Source of the DNA: Candidatus Subteraquimicrobium carltonvillense
Lineage (GTDB): Bacteria > Actinomycetota > Aquicultoria > Subteraquimicrobiales > Subteraquimicrobiaceae
Reading direction: 5' to 3'
Length of the DNA: 20,117 nt
Assembly: GCA_002339355.1 (NCBI GenBank)
Contig: DDKQ01000040.1
Coordinates: 1 to 20,117 of the forward strand
Both the position numbers and the translations under genes were made by a program. Positions 6,420-13,959 of the stretch are shown here, piece by piece (the stretch's first letter is position 1; every line of letters starts with the position of its first letter). Below the pieces are notes generated by a model. It was not told where the DNA came from and did not search any database. It saw only the letters and a program-made list of their open reading frames with translations.

Positions 6420-7577
6420 ATGGTGAAAAGGATAGTTATATTGGGATCAACGGGATCGATAGGGCGCCAGACCATTGATGTCATCAAAAGAAATAGAAAT
6501 GCCTTTGATGTTGTTGGATTATCGGCTCATAAAAATATTGGACTTCTAGAGGAACAAATCAGGGAATTGAACCCAATTGTCGTTGCCATATCAAATGAAA
6601 GGGCAGCGGAAAATCTGCGTGCACGCATCGAGCGTAAGATAGAGATTCTAGTTGGGGAGGGTGGGATTCAGGAGTTGGCAGCCATGCCCGAGGGTGACTT
6701 AGTGGTCAACGCATTGGTGGGCTCCATCGGTCTCGATCCCACCATTTCTGCACTCAAAGCTGGGAAAACTCTGGCTCTGGCAAATAAAGAATCGATGGTG
6801 GTTGGAGGAGAAATCGTCACCAAATTGGCTGCAAGGGGCGAAACCCAAATCATCCCCATAGATAGTGAGCATAATGCCATTTTCCAATGCTTACAGGGGG
6901 AAGATGTAAAGGATGTGGTGAGAATAATCCTCACGGGCTCGGGAGGACCCTTCAGAGGATGCAAATTGGAGGATCTTAAAGATGTTACCGTTGAAGAAGC
7001 GTTGGCTCATCCCAGATGGAAGATGGGACCCAAAATCTCCATAGATTCGGCTACCCTCATGAATAAAGGGTTGGAGACCATTGAGGCACACTTCCTATTT
7101 GGGATCGACTACAATGCAATTGAGGTAATAATTCACCCACAAAGCATCATCCACTCCATGGTGGAGTTCAGAGATGGTTCGATAAAAGCCCATCTGGGGC
7201 AGACGGACATGCGTATCCCCATCCAATACGCCCTTTCCCATCCGAAGAGGCTTCCCTCACCTCTCCCCAGTTTAGATTTCTCTGAAATAAAGGAACTCAC
7301 CTTTGAAAAACCGGATATTATCAATTTCCCATGCTTAAAATATGCTTTAGAAGCTGGTAAGAAAGGTAAAACATTTCCCGCTGTTCTAAATGCAGTCAAC
7401 GAAGAGGCTGTAAATGCTTTCTTAAATAGAAAAATTTCTTTCCCCGCCATCCTACACGTGATCAGGGAGGTGCTCGATTCTCACACCCCCCTGGAGGTAA
7501 GAAGCATAGGCGTGCTTAAAGAGGCAGAAAACTGGGCTCGTCAAAGGGCCAAATCGATTATACATGAGCTCACTTAA
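6420..7577 (+). CDS. dxr: 1-deoxy-D-xylulose 5-phosphate reductoisomerase
   Basis: NADPH-dependent enzyme that rearranges and reduces DXP to MEP, the first committed step of the non-mevalonate isoprenoid pathway. Length is 385 residues, normal. Seen: the nucleotide-binding GSTGSIG at residues 9-15, ALANKESMVVGGE, PIDSEHNAIFQCL (metal and substrate region), ILTGSGGPFRG, HPRWKMGPKISIDSATLMNK, the substrate-binding loop with HPQSIIHSMVEFRDGS, and the C-terminal helical domain with FPAVLNAVNEEAVNAFL. The start ATG at 6420 has a GGTGGTGAG purine stretch upstream. ispG lies two genes away, so two MEP steps are encoded beside uppS, which consumes the product. Confidence 0.98.
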   Translation: MVKRIVILGSTGSIGRQTIDVIKRNRNAFDVVGLSAHKNIGLLEEQIRELNPIVVAISNERAAENLRARIERKIEILVGEGGIQELAAMPEGDLVVNALVGSIGLDPTISALKAGKTLALANKESMVVGGEIVTKLAARGETQIIPIDSEHNAIFQCLQGEDVKDVVRIILTGSGGPFRGCKLEDLKDVTVEEALAHPRWKMGPKISIDSATLMNKGLETIEAHFLFGIDYNAIEVIIHPQSIIHSMVEFRDGSIKAHLGQTDMRIPIQYALSHPKRLPSPLPSLDFSEIKELTFEKPDIINFPCLKYALEAGKKGKTFPAVLNAVNEEAVNAFLNRKISFPAILHVIREVLDSHTPLEVRSIGVLKEAENWARQRAKSIIHELT

Positions 7578-7634
7578 ACTTAGCTTCATGGCGAATAGCA
7601 ATTTGGCACTCTGAGAGCGAGTGGAGTAGGCGCG

Positions 7635-7660
7635 CCTGCCCGTGTCTGCCGACAGGCAGG
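7635..7660. repeat. Palindromic repeat hairpin in the dxr-rseP gap
   Basis: CCTGCC (7635-7640) pairs with GGCAGG (7655-7660), and TGTC (7643-7646) with GACA (7651-7654) around a TGCC loop, with two unpaired bases (CG). The core TGTCTGCCGACAGG is the same as at 4559-4572. No T-run follows. Confidence 0.7.
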
Positions 7661-7669
7661 TGGCAGCCG

Positions 7670-7793
7670 AACAATATCAAATTACCAAATTAAAATGACC
7701 AAAACAAAAACCAAAATCTAGAAGAATATTAGTTTTGAATTTCGAAAATTTGGATTTTGAATTTGTTTAGAATTTGGAATTTAGGATTTTTAA
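7670..7793. repeat. AT-rich inverted repeat array in the dxr-rseP gap
   Basis: The left half repeats CAAATT/CCAAA-like units (7678-7718); the right half repeats TTTGAATTT/TTTGGAATTT-like units (7732-7793). The halves are roughly complementary, so the segment could form one long imperfect hairpin around GAAGAATATT. Together with the palindrome just before it, this fills most of the 273-base gap between dxr and rseP. No coding potential and no clear promoter were seen. Confidence 0.5.
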
Positions 7794-7850
7794 AGCCTTA
7801 TTTTTGGAATTATGTCTATGGCACAAAAAATTAATGCGAGGTAAAGCTTT

Positions 7851-8900
7851 ATGGGTATAATCAGTTTGGTCATCGCCATTTTGGGTTTAAATCTCCTCAT
7901 CTTTGCCCACGAGTTAGGACATTTTCTGGCAGCTAAACTCGCTGGGATAAAGGTGTATGAATTCATGTTCGGTCTCCCCGGTCCCAAGATATTTTCCTTT
8001 AACCTGGGAGAGACCTCCTATGGTGCTACAACCATCCTTTTTGGTGGATATGTGAGATTTGCTGGAATGGATCCCCATGAGGAATTAAGCGAAGCGGATA
8101 GAGCACGGGCCTTTAACACAAAACCAATGTGGCAGAGGATAAGCATAATTCTAGCCGGACCCCTCATGAACTTGATACTTCCCATAATGCTTATTGCCAT
8201 CGTTTTGATGGTAGGAATCCCCACACCCACAACGACCATAGCCAAAATTTTTCCTAACTCTCCCGCTTTTGGGGTTGGCTTAAGGTCGGAAGATAAGATA
8301 ATCTCTATTGAAGACAAGAAAACTTCAGAATGGTCCGAGATCATCGAGATCATTCAAAAACACTCACGAAAAAGAGTAAAAGTTGAGGTGATAAGGGACG
8401 GAAGAAAGATGACCTTTTATCCTACCCTAACCACGAAGGATTCTCGAGGTTTTCTAGGTATCGAAACAAAATTGGAAAAAAAGAGGGAGACCCCTCTTTC
8501 CGCTGTTCATCGCGGTACCATTGCCACGGGAATGGCTACGGTGAAGGTCTGGCAAGCAATTTATGATTTGTTCACCAAGGGTGGGTTCTTACAACAAGCG
8601 AGGGGACCTGTGGGTATCATTCATGAGACCACCCTCATTGCCAAGGAAAACTTATTATTCTTCCTGCAAGTTTTAGCCCTCATCAGCATACATCTCGCTG
8701 TTATAAACCTCTTTCCCATTCCTCCTTTAGACGGAGGCAGATTGGTGATTCTTGGGGTAGAAGTGGTGCGCGGGAGACCAATAGACCCTCATAAGCTCGT
8801 GGTCATCCAAGGTATACTTTTCTCGCTGCTCATGGCATTAATTATCTACCTCACCATGGCTGATATCCAAAGGCTCCTCATTTATCTGGGTGGCTTATAG
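7851..8900 (+). CDS. rseP: RIP metalloprotease RseP/RasP (site-2 protease family)
   Basis: Intramembrane zinc protease (M50B) that cuts anti-sigma factors or signal-peptide remnants within the membrane. The protein has 349 residues. The first membrane helix carries the zinc motif HELGH (residues 20-24). A second helix around ILAGPLMNLILPIMLIAIV holds the GPxxN element. A single PDZ domain lies near the middle (KIFPNSPAFGVGLRSEDKII). The C-terminal membrane part has LISIHLAVINLFPIPPLDGG, with NxxPxPxLDGG supplying the third zinc ligand (Asp). The ATG at 7851 follows GCGAGG. Its TAG (8898-8900) lies inside the ribosome-binding site of ispG, which suggests coupling. Confidence 0.97.
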   Translation: MGIISLVIAILGLNLLIFAHELGHFLAAKLAGIKVYEFMFGLPGPKIFSFNLGETSYGATTILFGGYVRFAGMDPHEELSEADRARAFNTKPMWQRISIILAGPLMNLILPIMLIAIVLMVGIPTPTTTIAKIFPNSPAFGVGLRSEDKIISIEDKKTSEWSEIIEIIQKHSRKRVKVEVIRDGRKMTFYPTLTTKDSRGFLGIETKLEKKRETPLSAVHRGTIATGMATVKVWQAIYDLFTKGGFLQQARGPVGIIHETTLIAKENLLFFLQVLALISIHLAVINLFPIPPLDGGRLVILGVEVVRGRPIDPHKLVVIQGILFSLLMALIIYLTMADIQRLLIYLGGL

Positions 8901-8913
8901 GAGTGTGATTGGT

Positions 8914-9975
8914 ATGCGACGTAAATCCCGACAAATTCAGGTGGGAAAGGTTAGAATCGGAGGGAATGCTCCCATTGCCGTGCAATCCATGACCACCACA
9001 AAAACTGCGGATACTGCCGCCACCATTGCTCAAATCAGGAAATTGGAATCCGCTGGATGTGAAATAATACGGGTTGCTGTCCCTGATGGAGAATCCGCAA
9101 GGGCTCTCAAAACCATCAAAGAAAATATAAGCATACCCTTGGTTGCGGATATTCACTTCGATTGGCGTCTGGCCCTCGCCGCTCTCGATGCAGGAGTCGA
9201 TAAAATTCGAATCAATCCAGGAAACATCGGAGGCTTGGATAGGGTGAAGCGGATCGTACTGAAAGCTAAGGAGAAAAATATCCCCATACGCATAGGTGTG
9301 AATGCGGGTTCCCTACACAAAAAATACGCCAAGGCGAAGGAAGGATTGGCCAAAGCCCTCATGGATAGCGCATTAGAGCACGTACACTTCTTTGAAGGCT
9401 TGAATTTTCACGATATAGTGATTTCGGTTAAATCATCGTCCGTGCCCATAACCATTGAAGCCTATAGGATGCTTGCCAAAATGGTGGATTATCCATTACA
9501 TTTAGGTATAACTGAAGCCGGAACGCTCCTTTCGGGCGCGGTAAAGTCCTCAGTGGGCTTGGGGGTTCTCCTTCATGAAGGCATCGGTGATACGATAAGG
9601 GTATCGCTTACGGCGGATCCCGTGAAGGAGATCCAGGTGGGATTCGAGATTTTAAGATCCCTGGGTTTAAGAGCAGGACCTGAGCTCATTTCCTGCCCAA
9701 CCTGTGGCAGATGTGAAATAGATTTGATCTCCCTTGCAGAGGAGGTTGGGGAAAAACTCCTATCTTATTCCGCTCCCATAAAGGTTGCCGTAATGGGATG
9801 CGTGGTCAATGGTCCGGGAGAGGCAAAAGAGGCTGATTTAGGAATTGCAGCGGGAAGGGGAGGAGGTCTACTCTTCGCAAAGGGTAAACCGATGAGGAAG
9901 GTGCCCGAAGATAAGTTAGTTGAAGTATTGATGGAAGAGATAGAGAAGCTGTCGATGGTTGATCCTCAATGGTAA
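8914..9975 (+). CDS. ispG: 4-hydroxy-3-methylbut-2-enyl diphosphate synthase
   Basis: Iron-sulfur enzyme converting MEcPP to HMBPP, the penultimate step of the MEP pathway, with reduced ferredoxin or flavodoxin. The ATG at 8914 (353 residues) is 10 bases after AGGAG (8899-8903). GTGs at 8890 and 8905 stay in frame but lie upstream of, or right against, that site. Seen: the TIM-barrel start APIAVQSMTTTKTADT, RVAVPDGESA, LVADIHFDWRLALAA, KIRINPGNIG and RIGVNAGSL. The [4Fe-4S] ligands C261, C264 (SCPTCGRC), C296 (MGCVVNGPGEAKEADLG) and E303 match the spacing of E. coli C270, C273, C305 and E312. The protein is the short two-domain bacterial form. Confidence 0.97.
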   Translation: MRRKSRQIQVGKVRIGGNAPIAVQSMTTTKTADTAATIAQIRKLESAGCEIIRVAVPDGESARALKTIKENISIPLVADIHFDWRLALAALDAGVDKIRINPGNIGGLDRVKRIVLKAKEKNIPIRIGVNAGSLHKKYAKAKEGLAKALMDSALEHVHFFEGLNFHDIVISVKSSSVPITIEAYRMLAKMVDYPLHLGITEAGTLLSGAVKSSVGLGVLLHEGIGDTIRVSLTADPVKEIQVGFEILRSLGLRAGPELISCPTCGRCEIDLISLAEEVGEKLLSYSAPIKVAVMGCVVNGPGEAKEADLGIAAGRGGGLLFAKGKPMRKVPEDKLVEVLMEEIEKLSMVDPQW

Positions 9976-10002
9976 TTGTCGCTGAGATAGGAGGTTGAAC
10001 TT

Positions 10003-11463
10003 GTGACAATGAGCAAGGATAAATCGGTTGAGGAAGGCATCGTCGAAAAACTGATCAATAAATCAGAGAATTTATCCAGGTGGTACTCTGAGGTCATCCG
10101 CATGGCCAAGCTGGCGGATTATACGCCCGTCAAGGGATGTATGGTCATCCGCCCCTATGGCTATGCCATCTGGGAAAACATCAGAGAAAGGCTGGATGAA
10201 AAGTTCAAGGAAACGGGACACGCCAATGCTTACTTTCCCTTGCTCATTCCGGAAAGTTTTCTGGCTAAGGAGGCAGAACACGTTCAGGGCTTCGCACCCG
10301 AGGTCGCCTGGGTAACCCATGGGGGCAAGGAAAAACTCGAGGAAAGACTGGCCATTAGACCCACTTCGGAATCGATAATCTGTCACATGTATTCAAAGTG
10401 GATAAGATCCCATCGTGATCTCCCAGTCCTCATCAACCAATGGTGCAACGTACTCCGTTGGGAAATGGTTACAAGACCTTTCCTGAGAACCACGGAATTT
10501 CTCTGGCAAGAGGGTCACACCGCCCATGCTACCAAAGAGGAGGCGGAGGAGGAAGCTCTTCAAATGCTTCGGATTTATTGCGATTTTATACAGGATGAAC
10601 TAGCGATACCCGTCATTATAGGCGGGAAATCGGAGAGGGAAAAATTCGCAGGTGCATTACGTACCTATACCCTAGAGGCCCTGATGTGTGATGGAAGGGC
10701 GCTTCAGGCGGGAACATCACACAACCTTGGACAAAACTTTGCCAAGGCTTTCGATATCACATTTCAGGATGAAAGGGGTGAAAGGCGTTACGTCTGGCAA
10801 ACATCCTGGGGGATATCCACACGCCTGATAGGAGCGGTGATACTCACCCACGGCGATGACGCTGGACTAATAATCCCCCCAAATATTGCTCCCATTCAGG
10901 TGATCATCATCCCCATCTGGCAAACAAAAACCCGCACCTTAGTCCGTGAGAGGACTGAGCATCTGCTCAAGCTACTGAAGAAGAAATTTCGAATTGAAGC
11001 GGATCTTCGAGAGGAATATACACCCGGATGGAAGTTCAATGAATACGAGATGCGTGGCGTACCACTTCGCATCGAAATTGGTCCAAAGGATATTGAAAAG
11101 GAACAGGTAATACTGGTCCGACGCGATACGAGAGAGGAAAAACCGATTAAGGAAAGCGAACTCAAGGTGGAAGTTGAACAGATTTTACAGAATATTCAGA
11201 CTAATTTGTTTAAGAAAGCTAAAAAATTCCGAGAAGAAAATACACATGAGGTCCGGGGTCTAGATGAATTTGAGGAGATATTGAGGACCAAAAGAGGATT
11301 CTTGATCGCTGGATGGTGTGGCAAAACCGAATGTGAGAACCACATTAGGGAAAAAACCGTGGCCACGATACGTTGCATTCCCCTTGCTCCCGAAAGAAGA
11401 GGCGGTAATTGCATCAACTGTGGAGAAAGAGGCGAATTAGTCTACTTTGCCCAGGCATATTAA
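10003..11463 (+). CDS. proS: Prolyl-tRNA synthetase, archaeal/eukaryote type
   Basis: Class II synthetase charging tRNA-Pro. At 486 residues and without the editing insertion of the 570-residue bacterial form, it belongs to the archaeal/eukaryotic type (ProS type 3). Seen: LSRWYSEVIRMAKLADYTPV, motif 1 around GYAIWENIRERLDEKF with PLLIPESFL, motif 2 VLRWEMVTRPFLRTTEFLWQ, EGHTAH, LQAGTSHNLGQNFAKAF and motif 3 (AVILTHGDDAGLIIPP). The anticodon domain (PIQVIIIPIW onward) is followed by the C-terminal zinc-type domain with cysteines in GWCGKTECE and NCINCGE, ending in Tyr. The start GTG 10003 is 7 bases after AGGAGGT (9989-9995); ATG 10009 is the alternative. Found between ispG and a glycosyltransferase gene. 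Confidence 0.97.
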   Translation: MTMSKDKSVEEGIVEKLINKSENLSRWYSEVIRMAKLADYTPVKGCMVIRPYGYAIWENIRERLDEKFKETGHANAYFPLLIPESFLAKEAEHVQGFAPEVAWVTHGGKEKLEERLAIRPTSESIICHMYSKWIRSHRDLPVLINQWCNVLRWEMVTRPFLRTTEFLWQEGHTAHATKEEAEEEALQMLRIYCDFIQDELAIPVIIGGKSEREKFAGALRTYTLEALMCDGRALQAGTSHNLGQNFAKAFDITFQDERGERRYVWQTSWGISTRLIGAVILTHGDDAGLIIPPNIAPIQVIIIPIWQTKTRTLVRERTEHLLKLLKKKFRIEADLREEYTPGWKFNEYEMRGVPLRIEIGPKDIEKEQVILVRRDTREEKPIKESELKVEVEQILQNIQTNLFKKAKKFREENTHEVRGLDEFEEILRTKRGFLIAGWCGKTECENHIREKTVATIRCIPLAPERRGGNCINCGERGELVYFAQAY

Positions 11464-11485
11464 ACCAAATAATGAAGGAGGCGAA

Positions 11486-12142
11486 ATGGCGAAGGCGAGT
11501 TCAAAACCTAAAATTGCCGTTATAATTCCCGCCTATAACGAGGAAGAAAGGATCAGTTTAGTTTTAAGCGGGGTTATGAAAGTCCCTCTGATAGATGAGA
11601 TTATCGTGGTAAATGATGGTTCCACGGATGGAACAGCCAATGCGGTTGAGGAATACCGGGGTGTAACACTCATAAATTGTGAGACGAATAGGGGAAAGGG
11701 GGCAGCTTTAAAAATGGGAATAGATGCCACAGATGCAGATATTCTGGTATTCATCGATGCCGATCTCGTGGGACTTACCCCCAAACACATAGAGGATTTG
11801 ATAAATCCCCTCCTCATGGACGATGAGCTTATGATGACCGTGGGAAAATTCGCTGGAGGAAGGCTACGCACAGATCTTTCCCAAACTATAATTCCCTTTA
11901 TTTCAGGTCAGAGGGCTCTTAAGAGACAATTTCTCAAGGGCATCCCCGATTTCTCTGAATCGGGATTCGGTGTGGAGATAGCCTTTACAAAACATGCCAA
12001 AAACTCCGAGGTAAAGGTCAAGGAGGTTATCATCAATGATGCGACCCACGTAATGAAGGAGGAAAAACTCGGTTTTTTCAAAGGTCTTTTAGCCAGACTT
12101 AAAATGTATGGTGATATGATCAAGCATCTTTTTCGTCTTTAA
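11486..12142 (+). CDS. Family 2 glycosyltransferase
   Basis: GT-A fold glycosyltransferase that would move a sugar from a nucleotide-sugar donor; the acceptor cannot be told. The ATG at 11486 gives 218 residues and has GAAGGAGGCG (11474-11482) before it. The frame stays open 13 codons upstream, but only into the end of proS. Seen: IAVIIPAYNEEERI at the N-terminus, IIVVNDGSTDGTA, NRGKGAALKMGI, the DxD motif in VFIDADLVG, and FSESGFGVEIAFTKHA in the acceptor region. The end is basic and amphipathic (FFKGLLARLKMYGDMIKHLF), possibly a membrane contact. The overall pattern is like dolichyl-phosphate-mannose or glucosyl-phosphoglycerate synthases, but it is short and has no transmembrane helices. 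It takes the position held by polC in Bacillus. Terminator-like hairpin follows. Confidence 0.85.
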   Translation: MAKASSKPKIAVIIPAYNEEERISLVLSGVMKVPLIDEIIVVNDGSTDGTANAVEEYRGVTLINCETNRGKGAALKMGIDATDADILVFIDADLVGLTPKHIEDLINPLLMDDELMMTVGKFAGGRLRTDLSQTIIPFISGQRALKRQFLKGIPDFSESGFGVEIAFTKHAKNSEVKVKEVIINDATHVMKEEKLGFFKGLLARLKMYGDMIKHLFRL

Positions 12143-12173
12143 ATTTATCCCACCCAAAAGGGTGAATTTTATT
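12141..12173 (+). terminator. Putative intrinsic terminator after the glycosyltransferase gene
   Basis: CACCC (12151-12155) and GGGTG (12160-12164) close an AAAA loop. Flanking AAATT (12141-12145) and AATTT (12165-12169) can extend the stem past a 5-base bulge, and TTTTATT follows. The GC stem is only 5 pairs, so termination may be partial. It marks the end of the uppS-to-glycosyltransferase block. Confidence 0.5.
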
Positions 12174-12191
12174 CGCACTAAAATGGTTTTG

Positions 12192-12220
12192 TTGCAGAAG
12201 AAGGGCAGATATGGTATCAT
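12192..12220 (+). promoter_or_regulatory. Putative sigma-A promoter for the rimP-nusA-infB operon
   Basis: TTGCAG (12192-12197) and TATCAT (12215-12220) with a 17-base spacer, and TGG before the -10 (extended -10). It lies between the terminator-like hairpin and the rimP leader hairpin, as expected for the start of this operon. Start of transcription would be near 12227. Confidence 0.6.
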
Positions 12221-12241
12221 AACTTTGCGAAATTAACGAAC

Positions 12242-12265
12242 GAGTGGGTTTTGGCCCACTCTTTT
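12242..12265 (+). promoter_or_regulatory. rimP leader hairpin (attenuator-like)
   Basis: GAGTGGG (12242-12248) and CCCACTC (12255-12261) form a perfect 7-bp stem with the loop TTTTGG, followed by TTTT. It starts about 15 bases after the predicted transcription start and ends 37 bases before rimP. The shape is that of a weak intrinsic terminator. Hairpins ahead of the rimP-nusA operon are known in several phyla, and NusA is a pausing and termination factor, so feedback on its own operon is a reasonable but untested idea. Confidence 0.6.
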
Positions 12266-12302
12266 CATTGTTAGAAGATTACGAGGAATGAAAGAGGGAA
12301 AG

Positions 12303-12770
12303 ATGGGGAAGGAAAAGGTCATTTTAAGGGTTGAGGAATTGATCGCTCCCATATTGGAGGGGGAAGGATTGGAATTATTCGACGTCGAGCTTCAAAGAGA
12401 ACCCAGGGGCTTGGTGCTTTGTATCTTCATAGATTCGGAAAGAGGGGTGGATCTTAACACTTGTGCAAGGATGAGTGAATTAATCGGTCGCGCCCTAGAC
12501 AAAGCTGATTTAATCTCCACACCTTATACCTTGGAAGTCTCTTCTCCAGGAATTGAGCGTCGTCTCACAAAACCCAGGCATTATCGACAATTTATTGGAT
12601 CGAAGATAAAAGTCAAAACAATAAAAACTCTGGCCAATCGAAGGCAGTTCACGGGAATACTCAAGGAAGTGGGAGAGCATCAATTTACAATGGAGTGTGA
12701 GGGTGAGCTAATGAGGATACCTTTCGATCTGGTGTCCCAAGCTCATCTCGTCTATGATTTTAAATTTTAA
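12303..12770 (+). CDS. rimP: Ribosome maturation factor RimP
   Basis: Cytoplasmic factor needed for maturation of the 30S subunit. With the ATG at 12303 (AGAGGG just before it) the protein has 155 residues, normal for the family; ATG 12288 would add five residues with a poorer site. Seen: VEELIAPILEGEGLELFDVEL, LCIFIDSERGVDLNTCARMS, the core motif TLEVSSPGIERRLTKPRHY, and the C-terminal SH3-like domain (IGSKIKVKT to RIPFDLVSQAHLVYDF). First gene after the promoter and leader hairpin; nusA follows after 38 bases, the usual pair. Confidence 0.96.
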   Translation: MGKEKVILRVEELIAPILEGEGLELFDVELQREPRGLVLCIFIDSERGVDLNTCARMSELIGRALDKADLISTPYTLEVSSPGIERRLTKPRHYRQFIGSKIKVKTIKTLANRRQFTGILKEVGEHQFTMECEGELMRIPFDLVSQAHLVYDFKF

Positions 12771-12808
12771 ACTGGTTTAAGATATGGAAGGAGGTTCTTG
12801 TAGGCTCC

Positions 12809-13933
12809 ATGAACTCGGAACTCATCGAAGCTTTGAGGCAAATAGAGAGAGAAAGGAGAATCAACCCCGACACCATACTCGAGGCTTTAAAAGCCGCTCT
12901 AGTCTCAGCATATAAACGCAATTATGGTCGAGTTCCAAATGTTCGGGTTGAAATCGATCGGGAAACGGGAGAGATTAAGGTATTCTCCCAACGGACAATA
13001 GAAGAGGAGGGTAAAGAGCCTAGGGTCGAAGAGGTCGAGGTGACCCCTCATAATTTCGGTCGAATTGCCGCTCAGACTGCAAAGCAAGTAATTCTGCAAA
13101 GAATCAGAGAAGCGGAGCGGGAGATGATGTACGAAGAATATGCCGATAGGGAAGGCGACATCGTTACTGGTATCATCCAGCAAAATGATCAGCGGTATAC
13201 TCTCCTAAACCTGGGTAGGGTGGAAGCTCTCCTTCCCCCAAGTGAACAAATTCCTATAGAGAGGTATGAACATGGAACACGCCTCAAAGCCTATATCGTT
13301 GAGGTTCGGCGAACTACAAAAGAGCCACAAATCATCGTATCCCGCACCCACCCAGGGCTTTTAAAAAGACTTTTTGAACTCGAAGTGCCCGAGATATATG
13401 ATGGATTCGTGGAGATAAAAGCGGTAGCCCGAGAACCCGGGCAAAGATCAAAAATAGCCGTAGCCTCAAGGAATCCGAGCATCGATCCCGTGGGAGCTTG
13501 TGTGGGGCCAAAGGGTTCTCGTGTCCGAATGGTGGTAAACGAGCTAAGGGGGGAGAAAATCGATATCGTTCAGTGGAGTGAGGACCTCGCAGTCTTTGTA
13601 GCCAACGCCCTCAGCCCAGCGAAGGTAAAAGAGGTTATAATCGATGAAAAAGAGCATAGGACTGAGATCATCGTCCCCGACAATCAACTATCTCTGGCCA
13701 TTGGAAAGGAAGGACAAAATGCCCGTTTAGCTGCAAAGTTGACCGGATGGCGCATTGATATTAAGAGTGAATCTCAGACTAGCGAGGAGAAAGCTAAAGC
13801 CGAGGCTGAGGCTGAAAAAGCAGCCGAAGAGGGAAGGTGTCAGGCTCTCACCTCTTCCGGGAAGAGGTGCAAGAATAAAGCAAAACCCGGTAGTAATTAT
13901 TGTGGTATTCACCGGAAATTGGAAAAAAGTTAG
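12809..13933 (+). CDS. nusA: Transcription factor NusA with C-terminal Cys3-His motif
   Basis: RNA polymerase-binding factor for pausing, termination and antitermination. Length is 374 residues. The N-terminal RNAP-binding domain (residues 1 to about 105) is followed by an S1 domain (DIVTGIIQQNDQRYTLLNLG), then two KH domains: DPVGACVGPKGSRVRMVVNE with the NELRGEKID segment, and PDNQLSLAIGKEGQNARLAA with LTGWRIDIKS. There are no enterobacterial acidic repeats. Instead an Ala/Glu/Lys linker leads to a 30-residue tail with C344, C354, C365 and H368 (RCQALTSSGKRC, then NYCGIH), spacing C-x9-C-x10-C-x2-H, likely zinc-binding. This is not part of normal NusA. ATG 12809 has GGAAGGAGGT (12786-12795) somewhat far upstream (13 bases). 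Confidence 0.97.
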   Translation: MNSELIEALRQIERERRINPDTILEALKAALVSAYKRNYGRVPNVRVEIDRETGEIKVFSQRTIEEEGKEPRVEEVEVTPHNFGRIAAQTAKQVILQRIREAEREMMYEEYADREGDIVTGIIQQNDQRYTLLNLGRVEALLPPSEQIPIERYEHGTRLKAYIVEVRRTTKEPQIIVSRTHPGLLKRLFELEVPEIYDGFVEIKAVAREPGQRSKIAVASRNPSIDPVGACVGPKGSRVRMVVNELRGEKIDIVQWSEDLAVFVANALSPAKVKEVIIDEKEHRTEIIVPDNQLSLAIGKEGQNARLAAKLTGWRIDIKSESQTSEEKAKAEAEAEKAAEEGRCQALTSSGKRCKNKAKPGSNYCGIHRKLEKS

Positions 13934-13959
13934 ATCAAAAAGGTTAAATTGTACTTGAT

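Noticed and set aside
7790..7850. Promoter in front of rseP
   Set aside because: The AT-rich sequence gives several poor -10 look-alikes but no -35 with good spacing; I could not support one.
8890..8913. GTG at 8890 or 8905 as the ispG start
   Set aside because: GTG 8890 is inside rseP and upstream of the AGGAG site; GTG 8905 is one base from it. ATG 8914 has proper spacing and a typical length.
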